Source: JBGOUV01 sp041477815 (GTDB lineage: Bacteria; Acidobacteriota; Terriglobia; Bryobacterales; JACQDG01). From it: a DNA stretch of 8,805 nt. The translations under genes and the position numbers were made by a program. Positions 1 to 5,945 of the stretch are shown here, one piece after another. The notes below the pieces were generated by a model. That model did no database searches. It saw nothing but the letters and a program-made list of their open reading frames with translations, and was not told where the DNA came from. How positions within the stretch are numbered: position 1 is the stretch's first letter; every line of letters starts with the position of its first letter. The DNA is taken from NCBI GenBank assembly GCA_041477815.1, contig JBGOUV010000292.1, forward strand, positions 1 through 8,805, in the 5' to 3' direction.

Positions 1-1
1 G

Positions 2-796
2 GCGCTGGAGCAGAGCCTGCGCGAAAAACTGGTGGAGATCGACCGGCGCGAAAAAGAGCTGGCGCGCGAATGGGAAAAGCGCGAGACCGCCAAGCTCAAG
101 GAGCTGGAACGCCGACTGGAGCTGGCGCTCGACAAGTTCAACGCCGAAGCCCGCGCCACCCTGGACCGCCTGTCCCAGGGAGAACTGGGCAAGAAAGCCG
201 CCGCCCAAGCCTCTCGCCAAGTGGCCAAGGTCACGCGCGAAGCCCGCGAGGACTTCCAGACGACGGTGCTTTCCACCCAGGACGAAGCCCGCCAGGGCGT
301 GGTCGCTTCCCCGGCGGCGCAAATCATCGAGGGCGTCATGGTCCGGCTGCGGGGCGTAGCCTCACCGGCCCGCGTCCGCCGCAAGATCGGGGCCGACCGC
401 ATCGAGGTCGAGGCGGGCTTTATCAAGATGCAAGTATCGGTGGATGACGTGCTGGAGGTGGTGGTGGCCCCCAGCGGCGCCGCCCGCCCGGTGCTGTCCG
501 ATCATGTGACCGTTCAGACCAGCCCCCGCCGCGAGTCCGTCACCGAGATCAACGTCATCGGCGCCACCGCCGACGAAGCCCGCGACCGCGTCGATAAATT
601 CCTCGACACTGCTGTCCTGGCCGGGGCCCCCCGCGTAAGGGTAGTCCACGGCCACGGCATGGGGATTCTTCGAAAAACCCTATGGCAGATGTTCGCCTCC
701 CACCCCCACGTCGGCCGGTACTACCAGGCGGAGCAGCAGGAGGGTGGAGCCGGCGCGACGATAGTGGAAGTACGAATCAGAGACACAGGGTCTTAG
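2..796 (+). CDS. mutS2: Endonuclease MutS2, C-terminal part (5' end outside window)
   Basis: This is the last 264 residues of a MutS2-type protein; the reading frame is already open at the left edge, so the ATPase core lies upstream. Three parts are visible. A charged Lys/Glu/Arg-rich coiled coil covers about residues 1-95. A small beta-rich linker region (about 100-155) resembles the KOW/SH3-like segment of MutS2. A C-terminal Smr domain (about 180-264) carries the hallmark HGHGMGILRK stretch and ends in GGAGATIVEV, as is typical of the family. Known MutS2 proteins bind branched DNA or stalled, collided ribosomes, and the Smr domain provides nuclease or nucleic-acid binding activity. The first Smr motif reads INVIG rather than the LDxRG form of many relatives, so nuclease activity should not be assumed. 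The gene ends 7 bp before the stop of the convergent gene at 804. Identification is firm. Confidence 0.93.
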   Translation, partial: ALEQSLREKLVEIDRREKELAREWEKRETAKLKELERRLELALDKFNAEARATLDRLSQGELGKKAAAQASRQVAKVTREAREDFQTTVLSTQDEARQGVVASPAAQIIEGVMVRLRGVASPARVRRKIGADRIEVEAGFIKMQVSVDDVLEVVVAPSGAARPVLSDHVTVQTSPRRESVTEINVIGATADEARDRVDKFLDTAVLAGAPRVRVVHGHGMGILRKTLWQMFASHPHVGRYYQAEQQEGGAGATIVEVRIRDTGS

Positions 797-803
797 AGCA
801 AGC

Positions 804-1349
804 CTATCTGTCCGGCTTTTCTGCTTGTTCGGTGTGCTTCAGATCCGCCTTGGCCTGTTTCTGCGCCACCTCCGCCTGCCGGCGCGCTTCGTCGGGCTGT
901 AAGTCAGGCCGCAGACCCTGAATCGCCTTACCGAGTGAAACCGCGTCCGCACCGGTAACCCGCGTTTTCAACTGGTCGAACGGGATGCCCAGGTTGCGAG
1001 ATACGTGGGCCGTGGCTACCAACTGCCCCATGTTCTTGAAACCTTGCGCCGCGTCCTGCACGTTGGCGCCCGGCGGTAGAAGTCCCTGCAGCTTTGCCGA
1101 GAGCACCGGCCGCTGCTCCAGTCGGGCCGCCGGCAACCGGGTCTCCGGAGCCGCATGGGGGTGAGGCCTGTCCATCGCAGGTCCGTTGCCCGCGCCTGGG
1201 TCGTGCCGGGCGGCGGAGGTCGGCGGCATGGGCCGCGGCCCCGATCCCGCCCCCGCCGGACCCCGTCCAGCGCCGTGCTGCGCTGAAACGACTGCCGCGG
1301 TGAATAGGGCTGTTAAGATAAGGATGCTAATTTTATTTCGTCTCTGCAT
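804..1349 (-). CDS. Small secreted protein of unknown function, Pro/Gly/Ala-rich N-terminus
   Basis: The 181-residue product starts with a clear Sec signal peptide: basic MQRRNK, a hydrophobic core, and probable cleavage after VSA at residue 23. A low-complexity Gly/Pro/Ala/His segment follows (about 24-80). Residues about 83-155 form a compact, probably helical region with LLPPGANVQDAAQGFKN, HVSRNLGIPFDQLK and SLGKAIQGLRP. The end is a Lys/Glu/Gln/Ala-rich helix. I recall similar signal-peptide proteins as conserved hypotheticals in Acidobacteriota, but know no function. The start is well supported by a perfect AAGGAGGT ribosome binding site. That site overlaps the TAA stop of the upstream barrel gene, so the two are almost certainly co-transcribed and probably translationally coupled. 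A periplasmic or cell-surface location is inferred. Confidence 0.8.
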   Translation of the reverse strand: MQRRNKISILILTALFTAAVVSAQHGAGRGPAGAGSGPRPMPPTSAARHDPGAGNGPAMDRPHPHAAPETRLPAARLEQRPVLSAKLQGLLPPGANVQDAAQGFKNMGQLVATAHVSRNLGIPFDQLKTRVTGADAVSLGKAIQGLRPDLQPDEARRQAEVAQKQAKADLKHTEQAEKPDR

Positions 1350-1354
1350 CGAGA

Positions 1355-1362
1355 ACCTCCTT
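1355..1362 (-). promoter_or_regulatory. Ribosome binding site AAGGAGGT overlapping upstream stop codon
   Basis: On the minus strand the sequence reads TAAGGAGGT followed 5 bases later by the ATG at 1349. The TAA (1363-1361) is the stop codon of the beta-barrel gene, and its last two bases are the first two bases of the Shine-Dalgarno sequence. This fixes the downstream start codon and suggests reinitiation by ribosomes finishing the upstream gene. Confidence 0.85.
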
Positions 1363-2224
1363 AGTGCGGTCGCGTTCTGGAAATCCAGGATCCCAAGTCG
1401 AAGCGGGCGGTGAAGAACAGAGAGTCCAGGGCGTAGCGCGCGCTGCGGTTATAGCCCGCCTCCAAGCCCAGCCGCGACACGGGGTAGAATCCCAGCCAGG
1501 CGGAGTATCCGTGATCGTTCAAGCTGTCGGTAGCCACCACCGTTTCTACCGGCGCCTCGAAGGGCCTCCCGCGGCCAGCCTGGGCCCGGCGACCGCGCCC
1601 CTGAACCACGCGGCTAACGGCGCGCTGCTGACCGGCCGCGACGATCTGGTACCTGGAAGCGCCGGCGTGCAGCCTGGGCAATATGCGGTAGGTCGCGCCA
1701 CCCTCCAGGTGCGTGACAAAGCCCACCGAGCTGAAAGGGCGCACAAAGAACGGCGTGTCCGAAACCGTGTTCGCAAGACCCAGGTTCCCAAACGGAGTCA
1801 ACCGGGAGAAACTGCGGTTGAAGTGGTTGGTCCAGTCTATGGTGGCCCGCCCGGTGGTCAGGCCTTTGTCCCGGTCGCCCGTCGGAGCCGTCACCGTGAG
1901 ATACGAGGCGTAGTTCACCACCGGGCTCGGCGCGCTCAGGCGAAAATTCGCGTAGACGTTGCCGACGCCGTTTGTGGACGTTGTTCCGAAGGTATTAACA
2001 GCAGTGTCGGATGGCCGTATGAAGTAAAACGGGACCCCGACGTCCACGCCGAAGTGACGATTGAAGTCATAACCGGCGGCGAGGTCCGATCGCAGGATGG
2101 AGCCAAGGTCATTGACGCTGCCCTGCACCGAGCTGCGGAAGATAAACCCCTTCTCCTGCCGGGACTCTTCCTCCCCGGCCCAAAGAAGCGTCGTCAGGAG
2201 GCACAGTAGCAAACCCTCTCGCAT
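1361..2224 (-). CDS. Probable outer-membrane beta-barrel protein of unknown function
   Basis: From the ATG at 2224 the product has 287 residues. It begins with a short signal peptide (MREGLLLCLLTTLLWA, probable cleavage near residue 16). The rest is a run of alternating hydrophobic/polar stretches with aromatic girdle residues, for example DLAAGYDFNRHFGVDVGVPF, VYANFRLSAP, YLTVTAPTGD, HLEGGATYRI, LGLEAGYNRS and LFFTARFDLG. This is the pattern of an outer-membrane beta-barrel. A Gly/Arg-rich loop at about 198-225 breaks the pattern. TAPTGDRDKG resembles the strand-turn of OmpL/MetA-pathway-like porin families, but I cannot assign one. A TTG at 2254 is an alternative start adding ten residues before the signal core; I prefer the ATG. 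No strong Shine-Dalgarno is visible at either start. The gene is followed 11 bp later by the secreted-protein gene. An open frame of similar length on the opposite strand (1364-2209) lacks any protein-like pattern and was rejected. Confidence 0.78.
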   Translation of the reverse strand: MREGLLLCLLTTLLWAGEEESRQEKGFIFRSSVQGSVNDLGSILRSDLAAGYDFNRHFGVDVGVPFYFIRPSDTAVNTFGTTSTNGVGNVYANFRLSAPSPVVNYASYLTVTAPTGDRDKGLTTGRATIDWTNHFNRSFSRLTPFGNLGLANTVSDTPFFVRPFSSVGFVTHLEGGATYRILPRLHAGASRYQIVAAGQQRAVSRVVQGRGRRAQAGRGRPFEAPVETVVATDSLNDHGYSAWLGFYPVSRLGLEAGYNRSARYALDSLFFTARFDLGSWISRTRPH

Positions 2225-2377
2225 CGATCCGGGGACGTGCAAAGACCGTGCCAAAACCCCGAAGCTGGCACAGGTCTCTAAGAATCAGAGGCTTAGGGAC
2301 TAACGATAGACCGGGAGCGGCGGAGCCTGGACTTTCTTACACACTTCACTGCCCCCGGGCGGGCCGGGCCTTGGTGC

Positions 2378-2905
2378 CTAAAAGAACAGATACTTCCGCC
2401 ACTTTTCATCCCCTCTCCCCATCAGGCGCATCAGGTGGCGACTGGTGTGAAGGGTGAAGGGACGCGGGTGGCGGAGCAGGCGCATGCCCACTTCCTCGGG
2501 CAGACGGCTGCCTTTGCGGTTGTTGCAGCGATGGCAGCAGGCGACCAGGTTCTCCCAACTGGATTCGCCGCCCCGCGAACGCGGGTTCACGTGGTCCAGC
2601 GTCAACTCCGACGACGGCAGCACCCGTTCGCAATACTGGCAGGTGTAGCGGTCGCGGATCAGGATGTTCTTGCGCGACAGCGCCCGGGTCTGGTGCGGGA
2701 TGCGGCGGTATTCCAGCAGCCGGATCACCGAGGGCACCGGAATCGCCCGGGCGGCCGAGTGGATGTGCTCGCGCGTCTCCTCCTCTGTGGAGGCCACTCC
2801 CTTCAACAGCAGGATAAGAGCGCGGCGGGCGGCGCACACGTTGATCGGCTCGTAGCTGGCGTTCAAGACCAGCACCGGCGTCTGGAGGCGGGTCACGCTC
2901 TGCAT
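2378..2905 (-). CDS. HNH endonuclease family protein
   Basis: The 175-residue product has an N-terminal segment VLVLNASYEPINVCAARRAL typical of the stand-alone bacterial HNH family (COG1403-type). The HNH core spans about residues 85-135: CQYC (89-92), LDHVNPRSRGG with His105, WENLV with Asn119, and CCHRCNNRKG (Cys124/Cys127, Asn128-129). The two CxxC pairs probably bind a structural zinc, and His/Asn residues would coordinate the catalytic metal. All key residues are present, so it should be an active nuclease. The physiological substrate of this family is not settled. The ATG at 2905 has a GGAGG (2910-2914) four bases upstream and lies inside the end of comF (13-nt overlap), so it is translated from the comF mRNA. 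No restriction or defence genes are adjacent. Confidence 0.92.
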   Translation of the reverse strand: MQSVTRLQTPVLVLNASYEPINVCAARRALILLLKGVASTEEETREHIHSAARAIPVPSVIRLLEYRRIPHQTRALSRKNILIRDRYTCQYCERVLPSSELTLDHVNPRSRGGESSWENLVACCHRCNNRKGSRLPEEVGMRLLRHPRPFTLHTSRHLMRLMGRGDEKWRKYLFF

Positions 2906-3678
2906 GCGGCCTCCAGGGCTTTCAGGGGGGGCGGCGCTGCCGTGGCCGGAAGGTCCAGGTAGTGGCGGCGGGCGCGGGCCAGGGACAGCACGAGCACACG
3001 GGAGGCGCCGGCACGTCGCAGCGCCCGGGCGCAGGCCCCCACCGTCGCTCCGGTTGTGATCACGTCATCCACCAGTACGATCGTCTTTCCGGCCACGGCC
3101 TCCGGATAGCGCACCACGAAGGCTCCGCGCACATTGAGCCGCCGCTGGTGGCTGGTCAGACCGGTCTGGCTGGCGGTGTTCCTCCGGCGTCGCAGGATAC
3201 GCCCGTCGAGCGGCGTCCCGGTGATGCGGCTCACCTCGGCGGCCAGCAACTCCGACTGGTTGAACCCGCGCCGCCACCGTCGCCACCAATGCAGCGGCAC
3301 CGGCACCACCAGGTCCACCGGACCAGCAGCGGCCAAGAGATTCGCCAGACGCCGTCCGAGCGGCTTGGCCAACGGCTCCATGCCCGCGTATTTCAGCAGG
3401 TGAATCAACTGCCGCAGGTGTCCCTCGTAGGCGCCGAACCCGCGGGCCCAATCGAACGGCGTCGCTCCCCGCCGGCACAACGCGCACAACGGCGTGCCGT
3501 GGAGCGGCGCTCCATTCCCGAAGGGAAGCCCGCAGCGTCCGCACTGCGCCTGGGGGGCCAGGGGTTCCAGGCCGTCCAGACACTCCTGGCATACGGGCGC
3601 CCGCGTCCAGCGCGTCAGCGGGACCGCACACAGACGGCAGTCGTCGGGAAAGAGCAGGGAAAATACGGCGTGGGGCAA
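2893..3678 (-). CDS. comF: ComF family protein (zinc-finger plus phosphoribosyltransferase domain)
   Basis: The 261-residue product has the full ComF architecture. The N-terminal metal-binding part has four Cys pairs: Cys14/17, 30/33, 46/49 and 65/68. The C-terminal type I phosphoribosyltransferase domain has the family stretches VDLVVPVPLH (121-130), RGFNQSELLA (137-146) and NTASQTGLTSHQRRLNVRGAF. Its PRPP loop VLVDDVITTGAT is at 201-212. ComF is a cytoplasmic protein needed for DNA uptake in naturally competent bacteria and probably acts on incoming single-stranded DNA. It is also kept in lineages where competence is not proven. The only canonical in-frame start after the upstream stop at 3742-3744 is the TTG at 3678, which has a poor, too-close AAGG. 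The true start may lie upstream at a non-standard codon (see findings). It overlaps the HNH gene by 13 nt. Confidence 0.92.
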   Translation of the reverse strand: MPHAVFSLLFPDDCRLCAVPLTRWTRAPVCQECLDGLEPLAPQAQCGRCGLPFGNGAPLHGTPLCALCRRGATPFDWARGFGAYEGHLRQLIHLLKYAGMEPLAKPLGRRLANLLAAAGPVDLVVPVPLHWWRRWRRGFNQSELLAAEVSRITGTPLDGRILRRRRNTASQTGLTSHQRRLNVRGAFVVRYPEAVAGKTIVLVDDVITTGATVGACARALRRAGASRVLVLSLARARRHYLDLPATAAPPPLKALEAACRA

Positions 3679-3741
3679 GCCTTCAGCGAAACGGCGCCAC
3701 CGGGGTGTTGTTACCGGGATGTCCGCACTACTCGAGAAGAC

Positions 3742-3749
3742 TCACCTCC
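3742..3749 (-). promoter_or_regulatory. Perfect Shine-Dalgarno-like GGAGGTGA without a start codon at proper distance
   Basis: Minus-strand GGAGGTGA matches the 16S rRNA tail over eight bases, yet no ATG, GTG or TTG follows within 5-10 bases. The nearest GTG (3728-3726) is 13 bases from the end of the site and opens only a five-codon frame. The comF TTG is 63 bases downstream. It may be the remnant or true binding site of comF with a non-canonical start, or be a coincidence. Confidence 0.4.
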
Positions 3750-3757
3750 GCTACACT

Positions 3758-3766
3758 ATTATAGCA
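3758..3766 (-). promoter_or_regulatory. Extended -10 promoter element for comF-HNH
   Basis: Minus-strand TGC-TATAAT (3766-3758) is a perfect extended -10 in a GC-rich context, just after the dksA stop codon at 3774. No good -35 is seen 16-18 bases upstream (GGTTTG/AGGTTT), which extended -10 promoters can tolerate. Transcription would begin near 3751 and give comF-HNH their own transcript with a leader of about 73 nt to the TTG. Confidence 0.55.
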
Positions 3767-3773
3767 AGCCTGG

Positions 3774-4127
3774 TCATAGCAAACCTTGGTCCTGTAATTC
3801 CTGGCAGGGAATACAGTGCCGCGCCCAGGGTACCGCATCCAGACGCTTGGCCTGCATGGGACCCCCGCAATGCTGGCACTCCCCATAGCGTCCTGCCTCG
3901 ATGCGGGCCAGCGCCTCATCGATCATCTGCAGCAGCGTCCGGTCGCTGCTGCTCTGGTGGAACAGGAACTCCTTCGTGTAGGCGCTGGCCGCCTTGTCGG
4001 CGAGATCCTGCGTGCCCTCCTCCTCGACGACACGCCCGTCCTTCTCGGCCCGCTGGAGCAAGCCGAGCAGGTCCTCGCGCTTGTGCAGGAGATGCTTCCG
4101 GTACTGTTCGACCCGCTGTTTTTCCAT
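3774..4127 (-). CDS. dksA: DksA/TraR-family zinc-finger transcription regulator
   Basis: From the ATG at 4127 the product has 117 residues, shorter than the 151-residue E. coli DksA but normal for DksA-like proteins. Residues 1-75 form a charged helical hairpin whose tip carries DLADKA (Asp41, Asp44, Ala46). This matches the DxxDxA motif that DksA inserts into the RNA polymerase secondary channel. The C-terminus has a four-cysteine zinc finger: CQHC (84/87), 17 residues, CIPC (105/108), with IDEALARIEAGRYGEC and DAVPWARHC as family hallmarks. DksA acts with ppGpp to lower rRNA and raise amino-acid biosynthesis transcription. The frame stays open upstream to a TTG at 4223 with another ATG at 4160. 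I chose 4127 because the likely transcription start falls near 4159, MEKQRVEQYRKHLLHKRE matches how the family normally begins, and AGGGA (4140-4144) lies upstream. Confidence 0.88.
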   Translation of the reverse strand: MEKQRVEQYRKHLLHKREDLLGLLQRAEKDGRVVEEEGTQDLADKAASAYTKEFLFHQSSSDRTLLQMIDEALARIEAGRYGECQHCGGPMQAKRLDAVPWARHCIPCQELQDQGLL

Positions 4128-4165
4128 ACAGGCGCGCGATCCCTGCGAAACCAGCTCCATAAAAA

Positions 4166-4195
4166 ATTCTAAGGATTTTGGCTTGGTCTTGTCAA
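4166..4195 (-). promoter_or_regulatory. Sigma70-type promoter of dksA (TTGACA-N18-TAGAAT)
   Basis: The minus strand has a perfect -35 TTGACA (4195-4190), an 18-base spacer and TAGAAT as -10 (4171-4166), followed by an A/T run. The predicted start is near 4159. The gatA stop codon TGA (4194-4192) lies inside the -35 hexamer. The promoter would let dksA be transcribed independently of the gat operon. It also argues that the ATG at 4160 is not the translation start, because it would be at or before the first base of the RNA. Confidence 0.7.
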
Positions 4196-5643
4196 CCGGC
4201 GCCGAACCCGCCCGCCTGCTCAAAGGCGTGCGCCAGCCGCAACATTCGGTGCTCGTCGAAATATTTGGCCAGGATCTGCATCCCCACGGGCAGGCCTTCG
4301 GAGGTTCGGCCGCAAGGCACGCTGACCCCGCAGATCCCCGCCAGGCTGGCCGTAATCGTGTAAATGTCCGACAGGTACATCTCGAGCGGATCGGCCATCT
4401 TCTCGCCTAGCTTGAAGGCCGGAAACGGCGAGGCTGGCGTGACGATGGCGTCCACCGACTGAAAGGCGTCGGTGAAGTCCCGGGCGATGAGGGTGCGGAC
4501 TTTCTGGGCCTTCAGGTAGTAGGCGTCGTAGTAGCCGGCGCTCAGGACGTAGGTGCCCAGGATAATGCGGCGCTTCACCTCGGCCCCGAACCCCTCGCCG
4601 CGGGAGTAGCGGTACATGTCGAGCAGGGTGTCTTCGCGCTCGCTGCGCCGCGAGTACCGGACCCCGTCGTAGCGGGCGAGGTTGGAGCTGGCCTCGGCCG
4701 TGCAGATGATGTAATAGGAGGCAATGGCGTAGTCGGTGTGAGGCAGGCTCACCTCGCGCACTTCGCACCCCATCTTGCGAAATACCTCGATGCCGCGCTG
4801 GATGCGGTCGGCGACCTGCGGGTCCAGGCCGGCGCCGAAGTACTCCCGGGGCACGCCGACGCGGAAGCCGGCGGCCTTGCCGTCGAGCCCGGCCGTGTAG
4901 TCGGCGACCGGCACGTCGGCCGAGGTGGAGTCGGCGGGGTCCCGGCCGGCGATCACGTGGAGCAGCGTGGCGGCGTCTTTCACCGTACGGCCGAAGGGCC
5001 CGATATGGTCGAGCGAGCTGGCGAACGCCACCAGCCCGTAGCGCGAAACGCGTCCATAGGTCGGAAGAATCCCTACCACCCCGCAGAACGACGCCGGCTG
5101 CCGGATGGATCCGCCGGTGTCCGACCCCAGCGACACCACCGCCTGGCCGGCCGCCACTGCCGCCGCCGAGCCTCCGCTCGATCCGCCGGGCACGCGGTCC
5201 GGCGCCGCCGGGTTCCGCACCGGATAAAACGCCGAGTTCTCGGTCGAGGAGCCCATGGCGAACTCGTCGCAGTTGGTCTTGCCCAGGATCATGCCGCCCG
5301 CCCGCTCCAGGCGAATTACCGCCGTGGCGTCGTACGGGGGGACATAGCTCTCCAGTATTCGCGAGCCGCAGGTGGTCCGGACCCCGCGCGTGACGATGAC
5401 GTCCTTGACCGCCACGGGCACCCCGGCCAAGGGTCCCAAGGGCTCACCGGCGGCAATTTTGGCGTCGACACGCGCGGCGGCTTCGAGAGCCCGCTCGGGG
5501 CAGAACAGCAGGAACGAGCCGTATTGGTCGTTCTCCTTTTGGGCCGCTTCGAGCGCCTGCCGGGCCAGCTCGACGGCGCTGAACTGCCGCGCCCGCAGTC
5601 CCTCGTGGATCCGATCGATGGTAAGGGTCTTGACGCCGTCCAT
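4192..5643 (-). CDS. gatA: Asp-tRNA(Asn)/Glu-tRNA(Gln) amidotransferase subunit A
   Basis: The 483-residue product is the amidase subunit of GatCAB. It hydrolyses glutamine and passes ammonia to GatB, which converts misacylated Glu-tRNA(Gln) or Asp-tRNA(Asn) to the correct amide form. The amidase-signature Ser-cisSer-Lys triad is complete: Lys80 in VPVAVKDV, Ser155 in VPGGSSGGSA, and nucleophile Ser179 in SDTGGSIRQP. Spacing matches well-studied GatA proteins. Other family blocks include GKTNCDEFAMGSSTENSAFY (121-140) and GRVSRYGLVAFASSLDHIGP. Length is normal. The ATG at 5643 overlaps the gatC stop as TGATG and has GGAG five bases upstream; the GTG at 5646 is too close to that site. GatB is not in the window. 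The dksA promoter overlaps the stop codon. Confidence 0.97.
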   Translation of the reverse strand: MDGVKTLTIDRIHEGLRARQFSAVELARQALEAAQKENDQYGSFLLFCPERALEAAARVDAKIAAGEPLGPLAGVPVAVKDVIVTRGVRTTCGSRILESYVPPYDATAVIRLERAGGMILGKTNCDEFAMGSSTENSAFYPVRNPAAPDRVPGGSSGGSAAAVAAGQAVVSLGSDTGGSIRQPASFCGVVGILPTYGRVSRYGLVAFASSLDHIGPFGRTVKDAATLLHVIAGRDPADSTSADVPVADYTAGLDGKAAGFRVGVPREYFGAGLDPQVADRIQRGIEVFRKMGCEVREVSLPHTDYAIASYYIICTAEASSNLARYDGVRYSRRSEREDTLLDMYRYSRGEGFGAEVKRRIILGTYVLSAGYYDAYYLKAQKVRTLIARDFTDAFQSVDAIVTPASPFPAFKLGEKMADPLEMYLSDIYTITASLAGICGVSVPCGRTSEGLPVGMQILAKYFDEHRMLRLAHAFEQAGGFGAG

Positions 5644-5945
5644 CACCGCTCCACCACCTTGGGAACCTTGAACTGGCCGGCCCCGGAGCGCGGCGCGCTG
5701 GCCAGGGCAATCTCGGAAGAGAACGCCGGCTGCGGCGCATCCACCCGCAGCGTCGCCGTGGGATCGCCGGACCCGAGCAGGACCTGCGCCATCGGCTCCA
5801 CGCGGCTGGTGTCCACTTCGTTGAGCTTCTCGGCGTAGACCAGGATGTCGTCCAGGTCGGCGCAGTACCGGCGGATCTCGTCGTCGGTGAGGGCGAGGTT
5901 GGCCAGGTCGGCCACGTAGCGAACCTCTTTCTCCGTGATCTTCAT
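5643..5945 (-). CDS. gatC: Asp-tRNA(Asn)/Glu-tRNA(Gln) amidotransferase subunit C
   Basis: The product has exactly 100 residues, normal for GatC, the small subunit that wraps around GatA and GatB to stabilise the amidotransferase. Family features are the N-terminal helix VRYVADLANLALTDDEI, the LDDILVYAEKLNEVDTSRVEP stretch (31-51) and the C-terminal QFKVPKVVE tail. The frame is open much further upstream (to 6257), but that part is antiparallel shadow over the DUF721 gene. The ATG at 5945 overlaps the DUF721 stop as ATGA, and the gatC stop overlaps the gatA ATG as TGATG, so all three genes are translationally coupled. Confidence 0.95.
   Translation of the reverse strand: MKITEKEVRYVADLANLALTDDEIRRYCADLDDILVYAEKLNEVDTSRVEPMAQVLLGSGDPTATLRVDAPQPAFSSEIALASAPRSGAGQFKVPKVVER

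Noticed and set aside
800..820. Possible terminator between mutS2 and the convergent secreted-protein gene (AAGCC, 9-base loop, GGCTT, short T run)
   Set aside because: The stem is only five base pairs, the loop is long and the T run is four bases; it also lies within the coding end of the opposite gene. Too weak to call.
1364..2209. 281-codon open frame antisense to the beta-barrel gene
   Set aside because: Its product is Arg/Gly/Pro-rich without domains or signal, while the minus strand shows a signal peptide, barrel-like strands and an operon partner. Long antisense frames are common in GC-rich DNA.
2225..2377. Intergenic 153 bp before the beta-barrel gene: GC-rich inverted repeat CCCGG/CCGGG near 2353-2370 and CTAAG/CTTAG pair near 2279-2297
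   Set aside because: The GC hairpin has no T run on either strand. The 5-bp CTAAG/CTTAG pair is within chance expectation. No convincing -35/-10 pair was found, although a promoter for the barrel gene is likely here.
2378..2905. HNH gene as part of a restriction or phage-defence system
   Set aside because: No methyltransferase, helicase, ATPase or other defence partner is adjacent; the neighbours are comF and exported proteins.
4161..4180. A/T-rich run after gatA as an intrinsic terminator
   Set aside because: The flanking bases do not form a GC-rich stem; the run is better explained as the -10 region of the dksA promoter.
4738..5838. 366-codon open frame antisense to gatA/gatC
   Set aside because: It covers fully recognisable gatA and gatC and its own product has no family features; a GC-rich shadow.
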